DNA from: Candidatus Omnitrophota bacterium
Lineage (GTDB): Bacteria; Omnitrophota; JAUWXU01
Length of the DNA: 36,142 nucleotides
Assembly (NCBI GenBank): GCA_034717435.1
Contig: JAYELI010000030.1
Location: 1 to 36,142, forward strand
Reading direction: 5' to 3'
Each line of letters begins with the position of its first letter. Within the stretch, counting starts at the first letter, position 1. The notes beneath the pieces were generated by a model that was not told the DNA's origin, ran no database searches, and was given only the letters and a program-made list of their open reading frames with translations. A program made the translations under genes and the position numbers. This document shows, in pieces, positions 9,771-20,015 of the stretch.

Positions 9771-9843
9771 GGGGATGTAGTTCAGCTGGCAGAACGCCTG
9801 CTTTGCACGCAGGAAGTCATCGGTTCGAGTCCGATCATCTCCA
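9771..9843 (+). tRNA. tRNA-Ala (anticodon TGC)
   Basis: 73 bases. The acceptor GGGGATG pairs with CATCTCC (one G-U). The anticodon loop TTTGCAC sits on CCTGC/GCAGG, and the T arm is ATCGGTTCGAGTCCGAT. The discriminator A at 9843 is followed by CTG, so CCA is not encoded and must be added by nucleotidyltransferase, unlike the neighbouring tRNA-Ile. Confidence 0.97.
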
Positions 9844-9858
9844 CTGTGTGTTTGGTTC

Positions 9859-9915
9859 TTAGCTCTTAGCTCCTGGCTCTTGGTTTAAAACTAAGAGCCA
9901 GGAGCTAAGAGCTAA
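9859..9915 (+). repeat. 25-bp hairpin in the tRNA-Ala to 23S spacer
   Basis: Arms 9859-9883 and 9891-9915 match over 25 positions with one G-U, around a 7-base TTTAAAA loop. Each arm contains near-repeats of AGCTC (TTAGCTCTTAGCTCC then TGGCTCTT). It ends two bases before the second boxA-like motif. The AGCTNTNAGCT pattern recurs in the yajC-secDF gap (22568-22614), which suggests a dispersed hairpin family inserted into the rRNA spacer. Confidence 0.65.
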
Positions 9916-9917
9916 TA

Positions 9918-9930
9918 TGTTCTTTGAAAA
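9918..9930 (+). promoter_or_regulatory. Second boxA-like motif, before 23S
   Basis: TGTTCTTTGAAAA, identical to the 13-mer in the 16S leader at 7787-7799. Bacterial rRNA operons often carry boxA in both leader and spacer to maintain antitermination; the position fits. Confidence 0.6.
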
Positions 9931-9932
9931 TT

Positions 9933-9952
9933 AAATAGTTAGTAATATTTGT

Positions 9953-9960
<8 letters not shown>
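9933..9960 (+). other. 23S processing stem, 5' arm
   Basis: Pairs with 12971-12998 over 28 positions with two mismatches. It includes the first eight bases of 23S (GGTCAAGC), and the partner includes the last ones (GCTTGACC), the standard helix closing 23S plus its RNase III stem. Confidence 0.8.
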
Positions 9961-12970
<3,010 letters not shown>

Positions 12971-12980
<10 letters not shown>

Positions 12981-12998
12981 AATTATTAGTAACTATTT
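12971..12998 (+). other. 23S processing stem, 3' arm
   Basis: Complement of 9933-9960, with 26 of 28 positions paired. The spacer to 5S (about 50 bases) holds nothing else recognisable. Confidence 0.8.
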
Positions 12999-13047
12999 TA
13001 AAAAATACTTAAGATTTCATACGTTATGTAATCTTATTTTAAATTTT

Positions 13048-13163
13048 CCCGGTGGTTATAGCAGAGGGGATACACCCGTTCCCATACCGAATACGGTCGT
13101 TAAGCCCTCTAGCGCCGATGGTACTTTCCTGGCAACGGGATGGGAGAGTAGGTCACTGCCGGG
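13048..13163 (+). rRNA. rrf: 5S ribosomal RNA
   Basis: About 116 bases. The terminal helix is CCCGGTGG at 13048-13055 with CTGCCGGG at 13156-13163. Typical internal landmarks are CCCGTTCCCATACCGAATACGG and GATGGTACT, and GGGAGAGTAGGTC near the 3' side. It is the last gene of the rRNA operon. Exact ends could shift by a base or two. Confidence 0.95.
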
Positions 13164-13171
13164 CTTTTTTT
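13128..13171 (+). terminator. rRNA operon terminator overlapping the 5S end
   Basis: CCTGGCA at 13128-13134 can pair with TGCCGGG at 13157-13163 (7 bp, one G-U, loop 22 bases), followed after one C by seven T at 13165-13171. The 5S terminal helix itself ends at the same place. I see no separate terminator hairpin before the repeat element, so termination here is plausible but unproven. Confidence 0.45.
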
Positions 13172-13196
13172 ATGCCTAAAAGATTTTTTTTGAGTT

Positions 13197-13213
13197 TCTT
13201 TAAAAGCCTGCCT
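13197..13213 (+). repeat. 17-bp direct repeat, left copy
   Basis: TCTTTAAAAGCCTGCCT, identical to 13463-13479. It abuts the left end of the palindromic element and may be a target-site duplication. The 25 bases between 13172 and 13196 hold nothing recognisable. Confidence 0.7.
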
Positions 13214-13461
13214 GTTATCTAAAAATTAAAACTGCACAGTTTAAAGTTTAAAACTGCACACTCCCTAAGTCCTTAATTAGGTGTCATCCTGAGGGAGCTT
13301 AAGCGACCGAAGGATCTCCCATAAAACCGTGTTTTCTGAGATTCTTCGGCCTTCGGCCTCAGAATGACCTTTTTAGCGTTATTATTTTTAATTTCGGTTA
13401 AGGTGTGCACTTTTAAAACTTAAATCGTCTAAAAACTGTGCACTTTTAATTCGTAGATAAC
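13214..13461 (+). mobile_element. Palindromic MITE-like element, about 248 bp
   Basis: The ends are inverted: GTTATCTA..AATTAAAA.TGCACAGTTT from 13214 matches the reverse complement of the segment ending at 13461, with few mismatches over about 29 bases. A second inner pair, TTTAAAA[CG]TGCACAC, follows. The core 13283-13368 is an imperfect inverted repeat whose halves read GTCATCCTGAGG...GGATCTC and, on the other strand, GTCATTCTGAGG...GAATCTC. It has no coding capacity, so any movement would depend on a transposase elsewhere. A second, rearranged copy of the left half lies at 35929-36142. The whole gap between 5S and the EF-G-like gene consists of this element, its flanking repeats and a promoter. 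Confidence 0.65.
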
Positions 13462-13462
13462 A

Positions 13463-13479
13463 TCTTTAAAAGCCTGCCT
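13463..13479 (+). repeat. 17-bp direct repeat, right copy
   Basis: Identical to 13197-13213, one base beyond the right end of the palindromic element. Its last T is the first base of the TTGACA promoter box. Confidence 0.7.
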
Positions 13480-13507
13480 TGACAAAATTACCTAATTAAG
13501 ATATAGT
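13479..13507 (+). promoter_or_regulatory. Promoter of the EF-G-like gene
   Basis: TTGACA at 13479-13484, exactly 17 bp, then TATAGT at 13502-13507, a near-perfect sigma70-type promoter. The -35 starts on the last base of the right direct repeat, so the palindromic element ends directly upstream of it. Leader to the ATG at 13588 is about 75 bases. Confidence 0.75.
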
Positions 13508-13587
13508 AAACTACTCCGTAAAAATTATCTGTGTAATTTAACCTTTAATCTGTATAATTAGGTTTATTTAATCGAAAGGCGGATTAT

Positions 13588-15636
13588 ATGCATCAACCAA
13601 AAGACATTCGTAACGTTATTTTTGTTTCTCATCCTCAGGCAGGAAAAACTTCATTAGGGGAAGCTGTTTTATTTAATGCCGGGGCTATTTCTCGATTGGG
13701 CAGGGTTACCGATGGAACAACTACTTGTGATTACAATTCCGATGAAATAGAACGAAAAATAAGCATAAACGTAGGGTTTGGCTGCGTTGATTATAACGGC
13801 AAACAGATACACCTTATTGATCCGCCTGGATATATGGATTTTATCGGTGATTTAATAAGTAGTATTCATGCGGCGGATTCAGGAATTTTGCTGGTAAATG
13901 CAGTAAGCGGCATTGAGATTGGAACAGAAAAGGCCTGGAATTTACTTGATAGCCTGAAGTTACCGAGAATGATTTTTATAAATAAAATGGATAAGGAACA
14001 TGCGAATTTTATTAAAACCGTAGAATCAATAGTTGAAAAGTTTGGCAAGAAATGCGTTATTTTTACTTATCCTATTGGCACGGGGGGTTCTTTTAAGGGT
14101 GTTGCAAACGTAATGACCGGCGAAAATATGGGCTCTTTGAGCCCGGAAGACAAAGAGAAATGTTCTAAGCTTTCTGAGTCCTTAATTGAGACAATCGCTG
14201 AATCAGAAGATAGTCTTTTAGAAAAGTATTTAGAAGGAAATAAATTGAGCGAAGAAGAAACAGCCCGTGCTTTGGGAACCGCGATTCTAAACAAAAATAT
14301 TGTCCCGGTTTTTGCCGGCTCCAGCCTGCAAAATATAGGGATAAAGGAATTACTTGAAGCTGTTTGCCGGTATTTACCCAGTCCTTTGGACGTCTCTCCC
14401 AAAAAAGGTAAAGACCCGGCAAGCGGTGAAGAGGCAGTCAGAAAACCGTCTGAGGATGAACCATTTAGCGCCCAGGTTGTTAAGACAATATCTGATCCTT
14501 ACATTGGCCAATTAACCGTTTTTAGAATTTTTTCCGGAAAGCTCCAGCCAAATACCAGTTTTTACAATACATCAGCAGGAGCCAAAGAAAGAATCGCTCA
14601 GGTTTATCAGCTTCGGGGTAAGGAACAGATAACCAAGGAAGCAGCCTGCACCGGCGACATAGCCGCTGTAGCCAAATTAAAAAACAGCAAAACAGGTGAC
14701 ACGATTTGCGACGAGAAAGCCAAAATTATTTTTGCTCCGTTTCAATTCCCGGAACCGGCAATTTCCCGGTCCATAAAGCCTAAATCCAAAGGAGATGAAG
14801 ATAAGATTTCGACCGCGCTTCATAAGATAGCTTCCGAAGATCCCACTTTTACTTTAACAAGAGATGTTCAGACAAAAGAACAGATTGTTTCCGGCGTGGG
14901 AGATTTACATGTCGAAGTTATGATTACCCGCCTTAAAAATAGATTTAAAGTAGATGTTGAGCTTGGCACGCCAAAGGTGGCTTATAAAGAAACAATAAAA
15001 GGCGAAGGTGATTCTAAATACCGTCATAAAAAACAGAGTGGTGGAGCAGGCCAGTTTGCCGAGGTATGGATGCGCATTGAACCGCTTCCCCATGGTGGCG
15101 GCTTTGAGTTTGTTGATAAAGTAGTAGGAGGATCTATACCTGCTGCTTTTGTGGCCAGTTGTGAAAAGGGAATAAGGTCGGCTATGGAGCAGGGGATTTT
15201 GGCCGGATGTCCGGTCACTGATGTCAGGGCAGTAGTTTATGACGGAAAAACCCATCCGGTAGATTCTAAAGATATAGCTTTTCAAATTGCTGCCCGCCAG
15301 GCCTTTAAAGAGGCCTTTCAAAAAGCCAAGCCGACTATTTTAGAACCGATTATGGATGTAGACCTAACCGTGCCTGATGAATATATGGGTGATATTACCG
15401 GAAGCTTAAACAGCCGGCGGGGACGAATCATGGGCATGGGAGGGCAAAGCAGCGGCAGTCAAACAATAAAGGCAAAGGTTCCGCTTGCTGAAATGTTTAA
15501 GTACGCCAATGAATTGAAATCAATAACACAAGGCAGGGGTTTTTACGCAATGAGATTTTCCCATTATGAGGAAGTGCCGGCAAAAAATCAGGAATCTATA
15601 ATTGCCAAGTTTAAAAAAGAAAAAGAAGAAAAGTAA
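13588..15636 (+). CDS. Elongation factor G-like protein (EF-G2/FusA2 type)
   Basis: Translational GTPase with the five-domain EF-G layout, 682 residues. G1 is SHPQAGKTS (14-22), G3 is DPPGY (78-82) and G4 is NKMD (132-135). Canonical EF-G has DTPGH; here the catalytic His position is Tyr82, and the switch I block ERGITI is replaced by ERKISI (55-60). Both changes, together with GTTTCDYN, are typical of the FusA2/EF-G2 branch, known for example from mycobacteria, where loss of ribosome-dependent GTPase activity has been reported. Domain IV still has the HKKQSGGAGQFAEV block. The start at 13588 follows AAAGGCGG, and its own strong promoter lies at 13479-13507. A canonical fusA is expected elsewhere in the genome. 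What this paralogue does on the ribosome is not established. Confidence 0.88.
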   Translation: MHQPKDIRNVIFVSHPQAGKTSLGEAVLFNAGAISRLGRVTDGTTTCDYNSDEIERKISINVGFGCVDYNGKQIHLIDPPGYMDFIGDLISSIHAADSGILLVNAVSGIEIGTEKAWNLLDSLKLPRMIFINKMDKEHANFIKTVESIVEKFGKKCVIFTYPIGTGGSFKGVANVMTGENMGSLSPEDKEKCSKLSESLIETIAESEDSLLEKYLEGNKLSEEETARALGTAILNKNIVPVFAGSSLQNIGIKELLEAVCRYLPSPLDVSPKKGKDPASGEEAVRKPSEDEPFSAQVVKTISDPYIGQLTVFRIFSGKLQPNTSFYNTSAGAKERIAQVYQLRGKEQITKEAACTGDIAAVAKLKNSKTGDTICDEKAKIIFAPFQFPEPAISRSIKPKSKGDEDKISTALHKIASEDPTFTLTRDVQTKEQIVSGVGDLHVEVMITRLKNRFKVDVELGTPKVAYKETIKGEGDSKYRHKKQSGGAGQFAEVWMRIEPLPHGGGFEFVDKVVGGSIPAAFVASCEKGIRSAMEQGILAGCPVTDVRAVVYDGKTHPVDSKDIAFQIAARQAFKEAFQKAKPTILEPIMDVDLTVPDEYMGDITGSLNSRRGRIMGMGGQSSGSQTIKAKVPLAEMFKYANELKSITQGRGFYAMRFSHYEEVPAKNQESIIAKFKKEKEEK

Positions 15637-15650
15637 ACTGGAGGGAGCCA

Positions 15651-16412
15651 ATGTCGGGACACTCTAAATGGGCAGGTATAAAACATAAAAAGGCGCTGAT
15701 CGATGCTAAAAGAGGCAAGTTATTTTCTAAATTGATTAAAGAGATCACGGTTTCTGCACGCCAGGGAGGAGGTAATCTAGATACCAACATCCGGCTGAGG
15801 ACAGCCGCCGGAGCCGCAAGAGATGCCAATATGCCCGCTGAAAACATAAAGAGGGCAATTAAAAAAGGCACTGGTGAATTATCCGGCACCTCTTATGAGG
15901 ATGTAACCTATGAAGGGTACGGCCCGGGTGGTGTAGCGATAATGCTTGAATGCCTGACTGATAATAAAAACAGGACCAGCGCCGAAATCCGAAACATCTT
16001 TTCTAAAAAAGGCGGGAATTTAGCAGGCACAGGGTCAGTAAGTTGGCTTTTCCAAAGAAAAGGCCTGATAATCATTGATAAAAAAGAAGTGGAAGAAAAT
16101 AAGCTTATGTCGATAATTCTGGAGGCCGGGGCTGAGGATTTAAGGGTTGAAGGCGATGTTTATGAAGTTATAACCGGACACGCTGATCTGGATAAAATAA
16201 AAAAATCAATTACGGAGAAGGGGTTGAAATATACAGCAGCTGAATTGACCATGGATCCTAAAAACACTGTTAAAGTGGATGGAGCGGCAGCAAAACAGGT
16301 TTTAGGCCTGGTAGAGAGCCTGGAAGATTCCGACGATGTGCAGCATGTATATGCCAATTTTGATATTCCGGATGAAATAATCGAAGAAACCGAAGAAAAA
16401 AACAGTAAGTAA
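15651..16412 (+). CDS. yebC: YebC/PmpR family protein
   Basis: 253 residues, full family length, beginning with the hallmark MSGHSKWAGIKHKKALIDAKRGKLF, with AENIKRAIKKGTGE and YEGYGPGGVA following. The family has long been annotated as transcriptional regulators; more recent work links members to translation, easing stalling at proline-rich stretches. The ATG has a strong TGGAGGGAG site. It follows the EF-G-like gene by 14 bases and precedes a coiled-coil gene and ruvCAB. The yebC-ruvC-ruvA-ruvB order is widely conserved, which supports the call. Its placement beside a translation GTPase is compatible with the translation role, but that is an inference. Confidence 0.95.
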   Translation: MSGHSKWAGIKHKKALIDAKRGKLFSKLIKEITVSARQGGGNLDTNIRLRTAAGAARDANMPAENIKRAIKKGTGELSGTSYEDVTYEGYGPGGVAIMLECLTDNKNRTSAEIRNIFSKKGGNLAGTGSVSWLFQRKGLIIIDKKEVEENKLMSIILEAGAEDLRVEGDVYEVITGHADLDKIKKSITEKGLKYTAAELTMDPKNTVKVDGAAAKQVLGLVESLEDSDDVQHVYANFDIPDEIIEETEEKNSK

Positions 16413-16432
16413 CAAGCGGGGGTGGTTTACGG

Positions 16433-16741
16433 ATGAATAAAGAAATAATAGCCAAACTGAAAAAGCAGCAAGCCAAAATACGGGAGACGATTGCCCAACT
16501 CAAGGAAGACCGCCGGAACAGAAAAATGATAGAAGTGTTGAAAAAAAGATGCAAAGAAACAAAAAAGATTATAGAAACCTTAGAGGAAAAAAGTTTTTTC
16601 CCAAGAGGGGTGGAAGAGCTTGATGTTGAACCGGAAGTCAAAGAAATTGAAAGAAAAGTGGGTAAGGTAAAGTCGGGTGTTAAGAAGATGAAGAAGTTGG
16701 AGAATAAGATGAAGGAAATAGAAGAGGATATCGACAAATAA
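16433..16741 (+). CDS. Small charged coiled-coil protein of unknown function
   Basis: 102 residues that I do not recognise. Composition is dominated by Lys, Glu, Ile and Leu. Residues 1-53 and 67-101 show heptad-like spacing typical of two helices of a coiled coil, separated by a short link with the only aromatics and Pro (SFFPRGVEELDVEPE). There is one Cys (Cys40), no signal peptide and no membrane segment. A good ribosome site (GGGGGTGG at 16418-16425) and tight spacing (20 bases after yebC, 5 before ruvC) argue for a real gene in the yebC-ruvCAB transcription unit. It could be a structural or adaptor protein for either neighbour; there is no direct evidence for any function. Confidence 0.75.
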   Translation: MNKEIIAKLKKQQAKIRETIAQLKEDRRNRKMIEVLKKRCKETKKIIETLEEKSFFPRGVEELDVEPEVKEIERKVGKVKSGVKKMKKLENKMKEIEEDIDK

Positions 16742-16746
16742 CAAAA

Positions 16747-17265
16747 ATGAAGATCTTAGGCATAGATCCGGGGAGTGTTATCACTGGTTTCGGTCTTATC
16801 GAGGTGGATAAGCCTAAGATACAGCCTATAACTTACGGTGAAATAAGCACTTCCAAGAACCTGGATTTTCCGCGGCGCTTAAAACATATTTATAGCAAAA
16901 TTTGCGGGATAATCGCTAAAAACCGGCCGGATGTTGTAGCAATAGAGAATATATTTCTGAGTAAGAATTTCAAGACAGCCGTAAAGATAGGAGAGGCTAA
17001 AGGCATTGCAATTCTTGCGGCAGCAAATCACGAGATAGACGTGGTTGAATATGCTCCCCGAAGGATAAAAGAGTCCATAACGGGATATGGCCAGGCGGGT
17101 AAACCCCAGGTTCAAAAAATGATAGTCAATCTTTTAGGGCTTAGCCAACCCCCGGATGAAAACGCCTCCGATGCCCTGGCGGTAGCTATTTGTCATTATC
17201 ACAGCCTGCAAAGCGTTAGCAGCCTTATTTGCGATGATAAATTATTTAGAGGGAAAACTGGTTGA
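16747..17265 (+). CDS. ruvC: Holliday junction resolvase RuvC
   Basis: Cuts Holliday junctions brought by RuvAB. It has 172 residues with an RNase H-like fold. Acidic residues are Asp7 (GIDPGS), Glu67 (AIENIF) and Asp142 (SDALAVAICH). The fourth metal-site position, three residues before Asp142, is Asn139, where E. coli has Asp and some other RuvC have His, so the site is known to vary. The start MKILGIDPG is canonical, though upstream bases show no clear ribosome site. The end overlaps ruvA by 32 bases. All three ruv genes stand together, so resolution and branch migration are probably made in fixed proportion. Confidence 0.95.
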   Translation: MKILGIDPGSVITGFGLIEVDKPKIQPITYGEISTSKNLDFPRRLKHIYSKICGIIAKNRPDVVAIENIFLSKNFKTAVKIGEAKGIAILAAANHEIDVVEYAPRRIKESITGYGQAGKPQVQKMIVNLLGLSQPPDENASDALAVAICHYHSLQSVSSLICDDKLFRGKTG

Positions 17266-17839
17266 AAAATATCCAACCCGTATAGTTGTTGATGTGGGAG
17301 GCGTGGGTTATAATATCAACATTCCCCTGTCTACTTTTGATAGACTGCAGACACCCGGCAGCCAACTCAGGATACTTACTTATCTGCATGTACGCAAGGA
17401 TTGTCAGCAGCTCTATGGTTTTATAACCGGCGAAGAAAAACACCTCTTCGGCCTGCTTTTATCTATTTCAGGAATCGGGCCGAAATTAGCATTGACGATC
17501 CTTTCAGGCGGTTCAGTCAAAGAAATAAAGTCAGCTATTGCCAATAAATCCGCCCGGATTTTGAACAACATACCCGGTGTCGGCAAAAAAACCTCTGAAA
17601 GAATAATTGTGGAACTGCGGGAGAAGATAGGCGATATGCCGGAGTTAAAAACCGAGGCCGGAGACAAACAAACCCTTAAGCAGGAAATTATCTTTAACGA
17701 TGCCGTTCTGGCGTTAGTGTCTCTTGGCTACAAGCAATTAGCTGCAAAACAAGCAGTTAAAAAGGCAGCCTCTAATGTTAAAGTTAAAGAAGACACGACC
17801 CCGGAAAAGGTTATCCGGGAAGCCCTGAGGGTTATCTAA
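17234..17839 (+). CDS. ruvA: Holliday junction branch-migration protein RuvA
   Basis: Binds four-way junctions and loads the RuvB motor. It has 201 residues: an N-terminal OB domain ([14 protein letters not shown]...), two helix-hairpin-helix motifs ([13 protein letters not shown], about 79-91, and [13 protein letters not shown], about 114-126), and a C-terminal RuvB-contacting domain ([25 protein letters not shown]). The start lies inside ruvC, with no strong ribosome site, suggesting coupled translation. ruvB follows two bases after the stop. Confidence 0.96.
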   Translation: MINYLEGKLVEKYPTRIVVDVGGVGYNINIPLSTFDRLQTPGSQLRILTYLHVRKDCQQLYGFITGEEKHLFGLLLSISGIGPKLALTILSGGSVKEIKSAIANKSARILNNIPGVGKKTSERIIVELREKIGDMPELKTEAGDKQTLKQEIIFNDAVLALVSLGYKQLAAKQAVKKAASNVKVKEDTTPEKVIREALRVI

Positions 17840-17841
17840 AA

Positions 17842-18861
17842 ATGAAAAGATTGATCGGTCAAAAGTTAACCGAAGATGACATCAGGTATGACCAAACGTT
17901 GCGGCCGTCCAGGTTTAAGGATTTTGTCGGCCAGGGTAAAATCAAAGATAATCTAAAGATATTTATTCAGGCAGCCAAAGAGCGCAAAGAACCGTTGGAA
18001 CATGTGCTTTTTTTTGGTCCACCGGGATTAGGCAAGACTACCCTTGCTTATATTCTGGCTGAGGAAATGGGGTCTGAAATAAAAACGTCTTCCGGGCCGG
18101 TCCTGGAACGTCCGGGTGATTTAGCGGGGTTGTTAACCAATCTGGGAGAAGGAGACGTTTTATTTATAGATGAAATTCATCGGCTTAACCATGTGGTTGA
18201 AGAATATCTTTATCCGGCAATGGAAGAGTATCGTCTGGATATCATAATTGATAAAGGGCCTCATGCCCGTTCGGTAAAATTGAATCTGCCGCGCTTTACT
18301 TTAGTCGGAGCTACAACTCGAACCGGTCTTTTAACCTCTCCTTTAAGATCCAGGTTTGGCGTAGCCAACCGATTGGGATATTACCCTGCCGGGGATCTTC
18401 AAAAAATTGTGGTCAGGTCCAGCCGTATACTGCAAATTGACATAGACGAGGGCGGAGCGCATGAAATTGCCAAACGTGCCCGGGGAACGCCGAGAATAGC
18501 CAACCGGCTTTTACGGAGGTCCCGCGATTTTGCCCAGGTAAAAGCCGATAATAAAATCACCAAAGATGTTGCGGTTCAGGCCCTGGCTATGTTAGAGATA
18601 GATCAAATCGGCCTGGATGAAATGGACAGGAAGATAATTCAAAGCATTATTCAGCAGTTCGATGGCGGACCGGTAGGGATAAGTAACCTGGCTGTATCCA
18701 CCGGAGAAGAAGTAGATACCATAGAGGAGGTTTACGAACCCTATCTGATTCAGTTAGGGTTTATGAAAAGGACACCAAGCGGCCGGGTAGCCACAAAACT
18801 CGCCTATAATCATTTTAATTTTCCTTTAGACGCCTCTCCCCCGCAAAAAAAATTATGGTAA
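17842..18861 (+). CDS. ruvB: Holliday junction DNA helicase RuvB
   Basis: AAA+ hexameric motor that drives branch migration with RuvA. It has 339 residues. Walker A is GPPGLGKT (59-66), Walker B is LFIDEIH (107-113), sensor 1 is VGATTRTG, and the arginine-finger region is [10 protein letters not shown] winged-helix DNA-binding domain is at the C-terminus ([10 protein letters not shown]...RTPSGRVAT). The ATG at 17842 follows ruvA directly. The last codons overlap the spoIID start by 7 bases. Confidence 0.97.
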   Translation: MKRLIGQKLTEDDIRYDQTLRPSRFKDFVGQGKIKDNLKIFIQAAKERKEPLEHVLFFGPPGLGKTTLAYILAEEMGSEIKTSSGPVLERPGDLAGLLTNLGEGDVLFIDEIHRLNHVVEEYLYPAMEEYRLDIIIDKGPHARSVKLNLPRFTLVGATTRTGLLTSPLRSRFGVANRLGYYPAGDLQKIVVRSSRILQIDIDEGGAHEIAKRARGTPRIANRLLRRSRDFAQVKADNKITKDVAVQALAMLEIDQIGLDEMDRKIIQSIIQQFDGGPVGISNLAVSTGEEVDTIEEVYEPYLIQLGFMKRTPSGRVATKLAYNHFNFPLDASPPQKKLW

Positions 18862-20015
18862 CGGCTTTTCTCTTGCTTGCGCTTCTTGTTTTTAATCCGC
18901 CGGCTTATGCCATGGGCGAGCGGCCCGTCTATGAAGTGAGGTATGTTCGCGTAGAGATAGCCTCCAGCAAGCAGCCTTTAAGTTTAACATTACGCAGCTC
19001 CTATCAAATAAAGACGCTGGATACAGACGAATTGTTGAAAAAGGGAACCGGCTTAAAGAACGCTGAGATATTCCCGGTTTCTAACGGAATAACCCTTGGT
19101 GACTCGACTTTTAAAATTTATGCGGTAAGGATTGAAACAAAAAAACAAGGAGCGATTTATTTAAACAATCGGCGATTTCGCGGAAAGATCAATTTGATCA
19201 GAGCCCCTGACCAGACTTTGCTGGTGGTAAATGAGATCGACGTTGAAGAATATCTTTATGGGGTATTAAGAGGAGAGGTTCCGTATCACTGGCCGCTGGA
19301 AGTATTAAAGGCCCAGGCGGTTTGCGCCAGGACATTTGCTCTTTATCAGAATTCGGTTAAGAATCATAAGGATTTCAGCTTAACAAGCGATGTTTATTCT
19401 CAGGTCTACGGAGGAAAATCTATTGAGCGTTTCTGGACTAATCGGGCGGTTAATAGAACGTTGGGAGAGGTTTTAACCTATCAGGATGAAATTTTTCCGG
19501 CTTATTACCATTCCAACTGCGGGGGACATACCCAAGACGCTGCTTATGTGTGGGGTGTTGACTTAGAGCCGTTAAAAGGCGTAAAAGACCCTTTTTGCGG
19601 TCGTTTGCCTTTTTCTCGCTGGGAAAGAGCGGTAAATCTGAGCGAAATCCAGCTTAAATTAGCTAAAACCGGATATAAAATCGGCAGAATATATAGTCTG
19701 GCCCCCGGTAAGAAGGATGATTCAGGCCGCGTTCGAAATATTAAAGTAACAGGCAGAACGGGTACGGTTAAAATCCCGGCAAATGAATTTCGTCATTTAA
19801 TCGGAGTAAATTTAATCAAAAGCACTAATTTTGACGTCAAAATAACCGGCGAAAAAGCAGTATTTTCCGGAGCGGGATGGGGCCATGGTGTCGGGCTTTG
19901 CCAATGGGGAGCGTATTCCATGGCCAAAAAGGGCTATGGTTATAAAGAGATTTTAAGGTATTATTATCCGGGCGCGGAGATAAAAAATATATATAATGAA
20001 ACTGTCGGATTTTGA
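18855..20015 (+). CDS. spoIID: SpoIID/LytB-type peptidoglycan lytic protein, exported
   Basis: 386 residues. A signal peptide is clear ([17 protein letters not shown], cleavage likely after Ala19), so it acts outside the membrane. SpoIID-type features are [13 protein letters not shown] (Glu141 aligns with the catalytic Glu of SpoIID), [28 protein letters not shown], and the C-terminal [36 protein letters not shown] block (about 341-376). The family cleaves glycan strands lacking stem peptides. In sporulating Firmicutes it serves engulfment; in Gram-negative phyla homologues occur without sporulation, probably in cell-wall remodelling or division. It stands between ruvB and queA, overlapping both (7 and 20 bases), an arrangement common in diderm candidate phyla. 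The symbol denotes the family only. Confidence 0.88.
   Translation: MVTAFLLLALLVFNPPAYAMGERPVYEVRYVRVEIASSKQPLSLTLRSSYQIKTLDTDELLKKGTGLKNAEIFPVSNGITLGDSTFKIYAVRIETKKQGAIYLNNRRFRGKINLIRAPDQTLLVVNEIDVEEYLYGVLRGEVPYHWPLEVLKAQAVCARTFALYQNSVKNHKDFSLTSDVYSQVYGGKSIERFWTNRAVNRTLGEVLTYQDEIFPAYYHSNCGGHTQDAAYVWGVDLEPLKGVKDPFCGRLPFSRWERAVNLSEIQLKLAKTGYKIGRIYSLAPGKKDDSGRVRNIKVTGRTGTVKIPANEFRHLIGVNLIKSTNFDVKITGEKAVFSGAGWGHGVGLCQWGAYSMAKKGYGYKEILRYYYPGAEIKNIYNETVGF

Noticed and set aside
14905-15321. 138-residue open frame on the minus strand
   Set aside because: It is a shadow of the EF-G-like gene, whose + frame is strongly conserved.
13588-15636. Canonical elongation factor G (fusA)
   Set aside because: DPPGY, ERKISI and the GTTTCDYN region match the FusA2-type paralogue rather than EF-G proper.
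16747-17265. Inactive RuvC because one metal-site position is Asn139
   Set aside because: Three acidic residues remain, this position varies in the family (His in some), and the gene is intact with ruvA and ruvB.
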